From Deltaproteobacteria bacterium (lineage in GTDB: Bacteria > Desulfobacterota > Desulfobacteria > Desulfobacterales > Desulfatibacillaceae), in assembly GCA_016235345.1 (NCBI GenBank), contig JACRLG010000001.1, positions 113,911 through 177,910 on the forward strand: a DNA stretch of 64,000 nt. The letters run 5' to 3'. The notes beneath the pieces were generated by a model. That model was not told the DNA's origin. It was given only the letters and a program-made list of their open reading frames with translations, and did not search any database. Both the position numbers and the translations under genes were made by a program. Positions 40,632-50,000 of the stretch are shown here, in pieces. Position 1 is the stretch's first letter. Every line of letters begins with the position of its first letter.

Positions 40632-41579
40632 CTATCCAGCCTTGTTGATGCCGGTGATGTCGATTCCAGCGCCAGCAAGAAAGGTCTGTCCGGCAAGTTC
40701 CATCTTTACAAGGCTTATGACAAAAGGAATCGAACGTCCGTTTTTGGTCAACAGGGACGATGAAAAGGTATGCTGTCCGTTTTTCATTACAGCTTCCACA
40801 GCGTCAAGGACCGTTGCCTTGTCTTCGGGCATGTGCCATTCGAAAAGCGAGCGGCCTTTCATCTCTTCGGGGCTGAATCCCAAAAGGGCCGCATAATTAC
40901 TGTTCCAACGGACAAGACGAAGCGCGGGGTGGGAGCAAAGAAAAAAAATGCCCGGAAGATGCGTCAGAAGTTTTTTGGAGAGCTGCTGCTCGCGCAACAA
41001 TTCATCTTCGGCGTGCTTGCGTTTGGTGAAGTCCCGTATGACAAGGCGGCATACCGGTTCGCCGCCCTCGTCCCGCGCAAGGGCTGCGGAAAGATGCGCC
41101 CAGAACAGCACTCCGTCATTGTTGAACATACGAAGTTCGCAGGTTTGGGGGCTGCCTGTCTTGAAAAGCTCTTTGCGGTGAAGATAGTAGGCGTCCTGAT
41201 CGTCCTTATAGACGAACCGGGTCAGGGGCTTTCTCACAAGGGCGACGCGGGTCATCCCCAGCATGGTGGCTGCGGTGAGGTTGGTTTCCAGTATCAGCCC
41301 TTTTTCGCTGACGGAAACATAACCCACCGGCGCAAGATCGTAGAGATCGAAATAGTGCATCCGGGCTGTGTCCAGTTTTTCCTGGGTGCGGCGCAGCTCG
41401 TCGTTCAGCATCTCTATCTCTATCTGATGAAGCCGCAGTTCGTGGATGGTCCGCCGGGCTTCTTCGAAAGACATGGCTTCAGACTTGTCCTCATCGGCCG
41501 CCGCTTTTTTCCGGGGAGTATTCCCGGCGCGCCGCCGCGTTTTGGATGCGGAATCGGTTTTTTCATCCTTGCCGGTCAT
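40632..41579 (-). CDS. PAS-domain signalling protein without kinase domain
   Basis: The 315-residue protein has a basic N-terminus, a coiled-coil segment (residues about 35-70; SFEEARRTIHELRLHQIEIE), and two PAS domains (about 80-195 and 205-312; the second ends TGINKAG). No histidine kinase, GGDEF or output domain is present, so it probably acts by binding another component. Its N-terminal half is paralogous to the truncated kinase next door. It is encoded within the signalling operon, 87 bases on either side from its neighbours. Confidence 0.85.
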   Translation of the reverse strand: MTGKDEKTDSASKTRRRAGNTPRKKAAADEDKSEAMSFEEARRTIHELRLHQIEIEMLNDELRRTQEKLDTARMHYFDLYDLAPVGYVSVSEKGLILETNLTAATMLGMTRVALVRKPLTRFVYKDDQDAYYLHRKELFKTGSPQTCELRMFNNDGVLFWAHLSAALARDEGGEPVCRLVIRDFTKRKHAEDELLREQQLSKKLLTHLPGIFFLCSHPALRLVRWNSNYAALLGFSPEEMKGRSLFEWHMPEDKATVLDAVEAVMKNGQHTFSSSLLTKNGRSIPFVISLVKMELAGQTFLAGAGIDITGINKAG

Positions 41580-41666
41580 GGTGGGCTTCCTTTATTTCAA
41601 AAATGCCGCATGGTCCGAAAAAGGCCCTTGCGTTAATGCTGATACCCCTATCGACCTTGAAAAACG

Positions 41667-42830
41667 TCAAACGTCTTCTTCGGCTTCGGCTTCGGCTTCG
41701 ACTTCGACTTCGGAAACAATATCCCTCCAGATTCGCGGCAGCTCGAACCAGAAGGAGCTTCCTTTTCCAACCTCGCTTGCAAGGCCGATAATGCCGCCGT
41801 GGGCTTCTATGGCCAACCTGCAAAACGTGAGGCCAAGACCTGTGGAAGAGTCTCCGTCCTGTTTTCGCATTCCCAGCTGGAAGAACTTGTCGAATACCTT
41901 GCCACGATATTCCAGAGGGATACCGGGGCCGTTATCATTGACTGAAACGAGCAGGCCGCCTTCCACCGTGTTGTTGATGCCAATTTTGATGGCGCCCGAC
42001 TCGTTGTCGGTGAACTTTATGGCGTTGCTTATGAGATTTTGAAGCACCCGCCGAATCAGGTTTTCGTCGCACTGGATGTCATCCATTTCAACGGGTGACG
42101 TTAAGGTGAGCTTGCGCTGGCCTATGATGGGCTGAACCATGCGGATTATTTCGCCAGCCAGAATCTTTAGATCAACTTTCGAAAACTCGAGCTTCATCTG
42201 CCCCGCCTCCAGCCTGCTTACGTCCAGGAGGGAGGAGACCATCGCCATAAGCGCATTGGCGGAGTTCAAGGCTTCGCTCATGTAAAGGGCGGCATCGGGC
42301 GGCAAAAGCTCCGACATGGACATCTCCAGGTTGCCGATGACGACCGTCAGGGGCGAGCGCATGTCGTGGACGATCATGTGCACCAGATTGTCCCGAAGGC
42401 TTTCAAGGTCTCTTAGTTTGTCGTAGGCCTCATGCAGTTCGCGTCTTTTGCGGTTAAGTTCCAGGTGAGACTTCACGCGGGCGTGAACCTCCTCGAAATG
42501 GATGGGCTTGGTGACGTAATCCGCGCATCCCATGGAAAAGGCCTTGACCTTGTCGCTGGTTTCAATCATGGCGCTTATGAAGATGACCGGTATCTCCCGA
42601 AGCGCCGGATCGGCCTTAAGTTGCCGGCAGACATCGAAGCCGTTCATCTCCGGCATTTCCGCGTCGAGCAAAATGAGATCGGGCGGGCTGTTTGACGCAG
42701 CTTCCAATGCCACGGAGCCGCGGGTAAAGGTAACAACGCTGTAGCCTTGCGACTGAAGCATTTTTTCCATAAGCTTCAGATTGGCCGGATTGTCATCCAC
42801 CACCATTATGGCTGCTTGGCTCAAGCTCAT
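41667..42830 (-). CDS. Receiver-histidine kinase protein
   Basis: The 387-residue protein has an N-terminal receiver (VVDDNPANLKLMEKML, phospho-acceptor in LLDAEMPEMNG, KPIHFEEV), then HisKA (HMIVHDMRSPLTVVIGN) and HATPase domains (NLISNAIKFTD, VNDNGPGIPLE, STGLGLTFCR). This receiver-first arrangement allows a second kinase to regulate it. The C-terminus ends with an acidic tail of alternating Glu-Val/Glu-Ala encoded by a short tandem repeat. AAGGAG lies ten bases before the ATG at 42830; an earlier in-frame start overlaps the upstream gene. Confidence 0.9.
   Translation of the reverse strand: MSLSQAAIMVVDDNPANLKLMEKMLQSQGYSVVTFTRGSVALEAASNSPPDLILLDAEMPEMNGFDVCRQLKADPALREIPVIFISAMIETSDKVKAFSMGCADYVTKPIHFEEVHARVKSHLELNRKRRELHEAYDKLRDLESLRDNLVHMIVHDMRSPLTVVIGNLEMSMSELLPPDAALYMSEALNSANALMAMVSSLLDVSRLEAGQMKLEFSKVDLKILAGEIIRMVQPIIGQRKLTLTSPVEMDDIQCDENLIRRVLQNLISNAIKFTDNESGAIKIGINNTVEGGLLVSVNDNGPGIPLEYRGKVFDKFFQLGMRKQDGDSSTGLGLTFCRLAIEAHGGIIGLASEVGKGSSFWFELPRIWRDIVSEVEVEAEAEAEEDV
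41676..41712. repeat. Six-base tandem repeat in the kinase C-terminus
   Basis: About six imperfect CTTCGG/CTTCGA units encode the alternating acidic tail (EVEVEAEAEAEE). Because the unit is a multiple of three, changes in copy number would lengthen or shorten the tail without breaking the frame. Confidence 0.8.
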
Positions 42831-42892
42831 CGGAAGATACTCCTTGTCTTTGAATAGTCGGTAAAAGCTGGTAAGGCGCATGAAAACAAGGT

Positions 42893-45800
42893 TCAGTCTG
42901 CTGCGCCGTCATTTGATAAATAGTCATGTTTTTCAGGAGCATCGCCCATTGTCCCCGCCGGGCGCTCCGTTGTGGCAATGGCGTACATCAGCCCTGCTTC
43001 ATTAAGAAGAGCCGTGGATGTCATCCAAACTTCCAGCACGGAGCCATCCCTGGCGACCCTCTGGGTTCGGTAAGGCGTCAGTATTTCTGATCTGCTTAAC
43101 TGCTGCGTCTTTGACAGGGCTTCTTCGCGCATATTTTTCGGAATAATCTCGCCGATGTTCATTAGAAGGGCTTCGGCTTCACTGAAGCCGTATATCCTTT
43201 GCGCCGCAGGATTCCAGGCCAGGATGCGGCCGTCCATATCCTGGACCGTCATGGCGTCCTGGGAATCGCGCGCCGCCACAGCCAAACGGGCTATGGCATT
43301 GGCCTTTGCCAGCTCCTCGCGGGTCTTCTGCATCTCGGTGATGTCGAAAAAGGTGATTACCGCGCCCTCTATCACGTTTTCCAGGGTGCGGTAGGGCATG
43401 ATGCGCATGGAGTACCATTTGCCATCGGTGGTCTTTACTTCCACCTCTTTGGGAACCAGGGAATCCAGAACCGCCTGGGCGTCGGCCACAAGGCTGTCAT
43501 ACCCCAAAAGGTTCGAGACAATGTGGCCCACGGGCCTGCCTACGTCGCTCAAGATAAGGTTTATGATCCGGGTCGCGGCGGGTGTGAAGCGCAGGATTCG
43601 AAGTGCGTGGTCGATAAATACGGTGGCTATGCTGGTTCCGGCCAGAAGGTTGTTCATGTCGTTGTTGGCCCGGGACAGGTCCGCCACCTTGGTCTGCAGT
43701 TCGGAGTTGACCGTGGCCAGCTCCTCGTTCACCGACTGCAGTTCCTCCTTGGATGTCTCAAGCTCCTCGTTGGTGGATTGCAGTTCCTCGTTCACGGACT
43801 GCATTTCCTCGTTTGAGGATTTCAGCTCTTCGTTGGTGGTCTCCAGTTCCTCGTTGGCGGCCTGCAGGTACTCTTCCTTGGCCCTCAGCTCCTGCATGAG
43901 AGATGCGATGTGCCGGTCGGTGTCCGATGCCTCGCTATTGCCCGCCGATGCCTGACAAACGCCCGACGCGTCCGGCGTCGGTGGCGCCTCCTCAAGAATG
44001 ACAAGGTACAACGGGGCCTCGGAACTGACTGCGGGGCCTGCCTCAACCGGTCGGATTGTAAGGTTTACTATGGTGAAATCGCCGTTGGTTTTGACCTTGA
44101 GGCCACTAACCCGAACGATCTCCTTTGTTCCGGCGGCCTTGTGCAGGGCCGTGGAAAGATCGCGCCGCAAGCCTTCCCTGGCCATCTTGAGGATGTTGTT
44201 GATGCCGGTCTCCCCGGGGGCAGGTTCAAGATACAAACCCGTGCGGCCATGAAGGTAAAGAATGTCGCCCTGGCTGTTCACTAGCGCGCCGGCAGGAGCC
44301 ACCTGCTTTAAAAGCGCCTGCTCGGTAAGCTCCCGCAAGGGCATTTTTACCGGAAAGGCGGACTTTGCCGGAATTTTATGATGCGCCCCGTCCCGCGCTG
44401 CGGCCGGCGGAAGAAAGCGGCCAAGGGCTGCGCGCTGGGCCCCGTGAAAGTCGTCCTTGCGCTGATAAAGCTTTGCCTTCCGGTCAATCGTTGAAAAAAG
44501 ATCTGCGTACTCACCCACGGTTTCCGAGGTGCCCAAGAAAAGATACCCGCTACGGTTCAAGGCATAATGGTAAACGGGTATTACCTTCTTCTGCAAATCA
44601 CCGCCCATATAGATGAGCAAATTGCGGCAACTGATCAGGTCGAGCTTGGAAAATGGCGGGTCCTTGATAACGTCGTGCTCGGAAAAGACAAGCATGTCGC
44701 GGATGTTTTTGTGAATGCGGTAGGCGCTGCCACCGGACTCCACCGTAAAAAAGCGGGCAAGCCTCTCCGGCGTTATGTCTGCGGCGATGCTTGCCGGATA
44801 AAGTCCGGGCCGGGCCGTGGCTATGGCCTGGCTGTCAATGTCCGTGGCAAACACCTGCACCTTGTATGCAAGTTTCACATCCTCCATCCGCTCCTTCAAA
44901 AGGATTGCGATGGAATAGGCCTCCTCGCCGGTGGAGCATCCGGGCGACCACACCCGGATCACGCCGTCTGCTGATTTGCCTTCAAAAAGCCTTGGGATGA
45001 CCTGTTCCTCTAATGCTTTGAAGGCTTCGGGATCGCGGAAAAAACTGGTGACTCCTATAAGAAGGTCCCGGAAAAGCGCCTCGACCTCGGCTGGCGTCTG
45101 CTGCAGGTATTTGACGTACCCGTCGATGTTTTCGATCTGATGCACCGCCATGCGCCTTTCTATCCGGCGATTGATGGTGCTGGGCTTGTAGAGGGAAAAA
45201 TCGTGGCCGGTCTGGGCCCGCAGCAGGATGAAGATTCTTTTCAGCGCGTTATGGCTCTTGGGCTCCGGCAGGGACGCCGCACGGGGGGGATGGCTGAAGG
45301 CGTGAGCCGAGTAGGCCACGAGTTGGGACGGCATCTCGGCTGGCGGAAGCACGTAGTCCACAAGGCCCGTGGCGATGGCGCTCCGAGGCATTCCGTCGTA
45401 TTCGGTGGATTCGGGATTCTGGGCCATCACCATGCCGCCCTCGCCCTTGATGGCCCGGACGCCCTGGGTGCCGTCGCTGCCGGTGCCGGAAAGCACTATG
45501 CAGATTGCCCGCTCGCGCTGGTCCTGGGCAAGGGAGCGAAAGAAGAAGTCTATGGGCAGGCGCTGGCCCCTAGGGGCCGAAGGCTCCATAAGCTCTAGCG
45601 CGCCGTTCAGAAACGCCATGTCCCGGTTGGGCGGAATTATGTAGGCGCAGTTGGGGTTCACCTTCATGCCGTCCTCGACCTCGAAGACCTGCATCCGGGT
45701 GTAGCGTCTTATAAGCTCGGTCAGGATGCTCTTGTGATCCGGGGCCAGGTGCTGCACCAGCACAAAGGCCATGCCCGGATCGGTGTCAACGGGCATGGCT

Positions 45801-45961
45801 GAAAAAAAGGCTTCAAAGGCCGCAAGCCCGCCTGCGGACGCGCCGATTCCCACTATGGGAAATCCCCCGGATTCCTTTGCTTCGGCCTCTTTGGATTCCG
45901 TTGGCGCGGAAGCGGGAATTTCATCGGGTTTTGATTTTTTGCCTTTTTTGGGCTTGGCCAT
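42893..45961 (-). CDS. CheB-CheR-coiled coil-PAS fusion protein
   Basis: The 1022-residue protein starts with a CheB methylesterase domain (Ser42 in GASAGG, HLAPDH, and GTGSDGTQG), then a CheR methyltransferase (residues about 240-500; WSPGCSTGEEAYSIA, FATDID, ISCRNLLIYM). A PAS-like domain follows, then a long heptad-type coiled coil (about 685-765) built of NEELxS/T units, and two PAS domains. Unlike many CheB/CheR fusions it has no histidine kinase domain. It would methylate and demethylate an unknown target, perhaps a partner kinase of the same operon, of which it is the first gene. AGGAGG precedes the ATG. Confidence 0.92.
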   Translation of the reverse strand: MAKPKKGKKSKPDEIPASAPTESKEAEAKESGGFPIVGIGASAGGLAAFEAFFSAMPVDTDPGMAFVLVQHLAPDHKSILTELIRRYTRMQVFEVEDGMKVNPNCAYIIPPNRDMAFLNGALELMEPSAPRGQRLPIDFFFRSLAQDQRERAICIVLSGTGSDGTQGVRAIKGEGGMVMAQNPESTEYDGMPRSAIATGLVDYVLPPAEMPSQLVAYSAHAFSHPPRAASLPEPKSHNALKRIFILLRAQTGHDFSLYKPSTINRRIERRMAVHQIENIDGYVKYLQQTPAEVEALFRDLLIGVTSFFRDPEAFKALEEQVIPRLFEGKSADGVIRVWSPGCSTGEEAYSIAILLKERMEDVKLAYKVQVFATDIDSQAIATARPGLYPASIAADITPERLARFFTVESGGSAYRIHKNIRDMLVFSEHDVIKDPPFSKLDLISCRNLLIYMGGDLQKKVIPVYHYALNRSGYLFLGTSETVGEYADLFSTIDRKAKLYQRKDDFHGAQRAALGRFLPPAAARDGAHHKIPAKSAFPVKMPLRELTEQALLKQVAPAGALVNSQGDILYLHGRTGLYLEPAPGETGINNILKMAREGLRRDLSTALHKAAGTKEIVRVSGLKVKTNGDFTIVNLTIRPVEAGPAVSSEAPLYLVILEEAPPTPDASGVCQASAGNSEASDTDRHIASLMQELRAKEEYLQAANEELETTNEELKSSNEEMQSVNEELQSTNEELETSKEELQSVNEELATVNSELQTKVADLSRANNDMNNLLAGTSIATVFIDHALRILRFTPAATRIINLILSDVGRPVGHIVSNLLGYDSLVADAQAVLDSLVPKEVEVKTTDGKWYSMRIMPYRTLENVIEGAVITFFDITEMQKTREELAKANAIARLAVAARDSQDAMTVQDMDGRILAWNPAAQRIYGFSEAEALLMNIGEIIPKNMREEALSKTQQLSRSEILTPYRTQRVARDGSVLEVWMTSTALLNEAGLMYAIATTERPAGTMGDAPEKHDYLSNDGAAD

Positions 45962-46293
45962 GAAAGCCTCCTGTAAAATAAACCGGAAATATTCGGACAG
46001 CCTCCGGGTTTGGGAGGCAAATCAGGTTTGTTGAGCCGTTTTCAAATGGAGTAATTTGCAGGCATTGTTTATGATGTAACAAAAAATACCTGCAAATAGA
46101 CGATGCGCGGCTAAAGAAACTGACAAGAAAGGCATATTGCGCCATGTCATGCACAGAGATGGCGATAGCGTAAAATAATCGCCAGTCTGGCTGCATTTGT
46201 CGGCAGATGACCTCAACATGGTTGTTGTTCCTTAATTTACCACATTCAGGGGAGCAAAGCAATCGCCCTGAGTTATCGTGTTAGATGTGTTGC
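45962..46293. other. Intergenic region upstream of the signalling operon
   Basis: The 332 bases hold no gene. AT-rich patches around 46060-46100 are the likely promoter area for the signalling operon. There is a small hairpin GGCGAT/ATCGCC at about 46159-46182. Confidence 0.45.
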
Positions 46294-46695
46294 TCATTCA
46301 ATCAACGCGAAGACTTTCCTCAGTCGCTGGTCCGCCTCATCTGCAATGGAAGCGATCGCAACATTATCCACCATCATGAACATCGCCCGTGGGTCTGCCA
46401 TCGAAACCAATACACCTCCCTTGGGCGCTTCCTGCACTACGACGTTGCAGGGAAGGAGCAAGCCGATATGAGGCTCAAACTCAAGCGCCCGATGCGCAAG
46501 GTCCGGGTTGCAGGCTCCCAGGATCACGTAGCGGCGGAAGTCGACCCCCATCTTTTTTTTGAGAGTTTCCTTGATGTTTATTTCGGCAAGGACGCCGAAG
46601 CCCTCGCTTTTAAGCGCGGCTGTGACTTTTTCGATCGCTTGCTCGAAAGTGGTCCCAACCAGGCTCTTCTCGAATCCGTAGCGCATCTTTCTCAT
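46294..46695 (-). CDS. DUF302 domain protein
   Basis: The 133-residue protein is a DUF302 member: MRYGFEKSLVGTTFEQAIEKV, then LGACNPDLAHRALEFEPHIG LLLPCNV with the single conserved Cys of the CNP motif, and MADPRAMFMMV. The family is widespread near metal, redox and stress genes and has an alpha/beta fold of unknown activity. The gene follows a SHOCT-domain membrane protein gene after 14 bases, so they probably form a pair. Confidence 0.87.
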   Translation of the reverse strand: MRKMRYGFEKSLVGTTFEQAIEKVTAALKSEGFGVLAEINIKETLKKKMGVDFRRYVILGACNPDLAHRALEFEPHIGLLLPCNVVVQEAPKGGVLVSMADPRAMFMMVDNVAIASIADEADQRLRKVFALIE

Positions 46696-46709
46696 TTTTC
46701 CGCTCTCAT

Positions 46710-46949
46710 TCAGTCTTTGAGATCCTCAAGCATTCGCCGGTATGTCTCCTGATCGACTTCGCCGCCGGCGTATCGGCGTTTCAGGATATCAACAGGTGTT
46801 TCGTTCGGGCGCCCGACCTGCTTTCGCGCCGATCTGAGCAGCATCCAGACGGCCACCGCAATCAAGGCCACCACCAGTATCAACAGTATAGGCATCCAGC
46901 CTGTGCCGCCCATCCAGCCCATGTGATCGTATCCGTTCCACCTGTACAT
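46710..46949 (-). CDS. Small membrane protein with C-terminal SHOCT domain
   Basis: The 79-residue protein has one membrane helix (about residues 19-39; ILLILVVALIAVAVWMLL) and a SHOCT motif at its end (ILKRRYAGGEVDQETYRRML). SHOCT domains occur as short C-terminal oligomerisation modules of small membrane proteins. The N-terminus is rich in Trp, Gly and Met. It is coupled to the DUF302 gene. Confidence 0.87.
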   Translation of the reverse strand: MYRWNGYDHMGWMGGTGWMPILLILVVALIAVAVWMLLRSARKQVGRPNETPVDILKRRYAGGEVDQETYRRMLEDLKD

Positions 46950-47010
46950 GGCCGTTTCTCCTTTTTGAGATCAATTGCGTCATTTGCCTGACCACAAAGA
47001 ATCATGTGTT

Positions 47011-50000
47011 TTAGCCGTTCCCGGCGATCGCTGACGGCACCCTTACCTCGGCCCGGTGTTCCCTGTGATCGTCAACAAGGGGGATGGTCAACTCGAGTTG
47101 CATCACGCCATCCAGGCTCACGCTCATTTCGCCATTTCCCGGGGGCGTCTGAAAAACCTCGATGTGATAGACCGTCTCCCGATAGCGGTAATGCACCTTA
47201 AACCCCTCCCAATCCGCCGGAAGGCAGGGCGTAAAGCTCAATTTGTCCACTTCAAGTTTCAGCCCCAGAAGCGATTCCAGAATCAGCCGGTACATCCAGG
47301 CGGCGGAACCGGTGTACCATGACCAGCCGCCGCAGCCTGTGTGGGGCGGCACCGCATAGACATCGGCTGCCGCAACATAAGGCTCAACCTTGTAGGTGGC
47401 GGTTTCCTCTGCGGTTTTCGCGTGGTTTACCGGATTTATCATTCCGAATATTTCCCAGGCCCTCTTGTTGTCTTTAAGGCGGGCAAAAGCCATTGCCGCC
47501 CAGATGGCCGCATGGGTGTACTGTCCGCCGTTTTCACGCACTCCCGGAACGTAGCCTTTTATGTAGCCCGGATTTAAGGCCGACTTGTCGAATGGCGGAT
47601 CAAGAAGCTGTACAAGCCCGTGCTCGCGGCGGACAAGGCGCTTGTCCACGGCCTCCATGGCCATGCGGGACCGCAGAATGTCCCCGGCCCCCGAAAGAAC
47701 CGACCAGCTTTGGGCAATGGAATCAATACGGCATTCGAGGTTCAGTTTTGATCCAAGGGGTGAGCCGTCGTCGAAATAGGCCCTGCGGTACCATTCGCCG
47801 TCCCATCCGTTTGCGGCGATGTTGCGCTTGAGCAACTCGGCTTCGCTCGCGCAGCGCCCGGCAAAAGCATGATCGGCGCGCATATCGGCGATACCGGAAA
47901 ATTCACCCAGAACGTGGTGCAGAAAAAATCCAAGCCACACGCTTTCGCCTTTTCCGTGTTCGCCCACAAGGTTCATGCCGTCGTTCCAGTCGCCGGAACC
48001 GATGAGCGGCAAACCGTGCAGGCCGAATTTAAGGCCGTAAACTATGGCCCGGACACAGTGTTCGTATAGGCTCGCCGATTCTTCGGAATGTCCCGGCAGA
48101 TCGTAATAGGAGTCTTCGTCCGCGTTTAAAAGGCGTCCCTGAATGAAGTGTACGGATTTCTCCAGAACACCGGTGTCGCCGGTGGCCCTTACGTAACGAC
48201 AGACCGCGAGCGGCAGCCAGAGATAATCGTCCGAACAGTGGGTGCGCACTCCCCTTCCCGTTGGAGGATGCCACCAGTGCTCCACGTCGCCCTCGGTAAA
48301 TTGGCGGGACGCGCACAAGAGAAGATGCTCGCGCACCAGATGGGGCCTTGCGTGTATAAGAGCCATTACGTCCTGCAACTGATCGCGGAAACCGAAAGCG
48401 CCGCCCGATTGGTAGGATGCGCTTCGCGCCCAGAGGCGGCACGAAATTGTCTGGTACAAAAGCCAGCCGTTGGCCAGCACGTTAAGGGCCTGATCGGGAG
48501 TTTCAACATTTACTGCGCCCAGGGTATGGGTCCAGTGCTGCCACACCGTTTCCAGGGCGTCGCTGGAGGCGGTTGTTCCCCTAAAGCGGCTTATCAGATT
48601 TCTTGCGTCTTCGGCGTCCCGCCCGAGGCCGAGCCTGAAAACGACCTCGACCCCAACCCTGCCTGAAAGGCGGGTGCGCTTCATGGCGGCGGGAGCGCCC
48701 AGCGTTCCGTTGCGTCCCAAAAATTCAGCCCTATCGCCGCTTACGGTGCGAGCCATATCGTCCACGTGAAAAAACGCGGTCAGATCGCGGAACTCGGTAT
48801 TGTACGGGTTTCTCGCAAAGATCGCCCCGCTTGCCGGGTCAATTTCAGTGACTACGTGCATGGAAGATTTCGACCTAAGATCGCCAAGCACCCATTCCGC
48901 GTACCCGGTGGCGGAAATCCGGCGGGGCCGGTCCGACTCGTTGCGCACTTTGAGGACCGTGAACTTTATTGCTGCGTCCATGGCCACATAAACCCACATC
49001 TCGGAACGAATGCCGCGCTCGGTGTGCTCGAAAACGCTGTAGCCGAATCCGTGCCGGGTCACGTAAGGAGTTGCCCCCATAGAGGGCAAGGGAGCCGGCG
49101 ACCAGAAGTGGCCGCGCTCTTCATCACGCAGGTAAAAGGCCTCTCCCCTCGAATCGCCCACAGAATCGTTGGACCAGGGAGTGAGCCGAAACTCGTGGGC
49201 GTTTTCGCCGAATGTGCAGGCAAGGCCGCTTTCGGAGATTACGGAACCGAACATGGGGTTGGCCAGCACGTTCACCCATGGAGCCGGGGTAAGCTGTCCC
49301 CTGGCTGTTGTGATGACATACTCCCGCCCGTCCTGGGTGAATCCGCCAAGCCCGTTGTAAAACATGAGGTCGGGGCGCGGCAGCGGGGCTACCGGTATCT
49401 GCTCAGCGCGGTGGGTTCGGGTGGGGGCGAGCAGGGGCGCGAGAGCTTCGGGCAGGCTGCGTCCGCCGATCTGGTCCGCCAGCGTCCCCCGGCTGTCTGA
49501 TATTATGACCCGCGCCACCGACTGGATCAGGATTCGGTCTTCCTCCGATATCTGGTCCACGGGTTTTATGAAAATGCCTCCTGGGCGGTCGGTCACGCTG
49601 GTTTCGTTGCCTGCCGCAATAAGCCCCATGATCTGGTCGTGAAGCAGCTGCCTGTAACCGGCCTGATCCTCGTTCCAGATCATGAGGTCCACCGCAAGGC
49701 CCTTAAGACGCCAGTATGCGTGGGCCTGAACAAGCTGGCGGGCCAGATCGAGATTGGCCGGGTATTCGATTTTTAAGAGCACGATGGGCAAATCGCCGGA
49801 AATGGCGTAGCCCCAAAGGCCCGATTGCCCACGGCGGTTCTTTATTAGAATTCTCGGATCGGCCCGAAGTGACGCGTTGGCGTAGATTATCGAACCGGCA
49901 AGTCGTCCGTAAAGCTGGGCATCGGCTTCTGAGGCGTTTATCTGGCGAAGGAGCACCTGGCTGTGGGTCCATGTCAGATCAAAGACGCGGTCCGCAAGAC

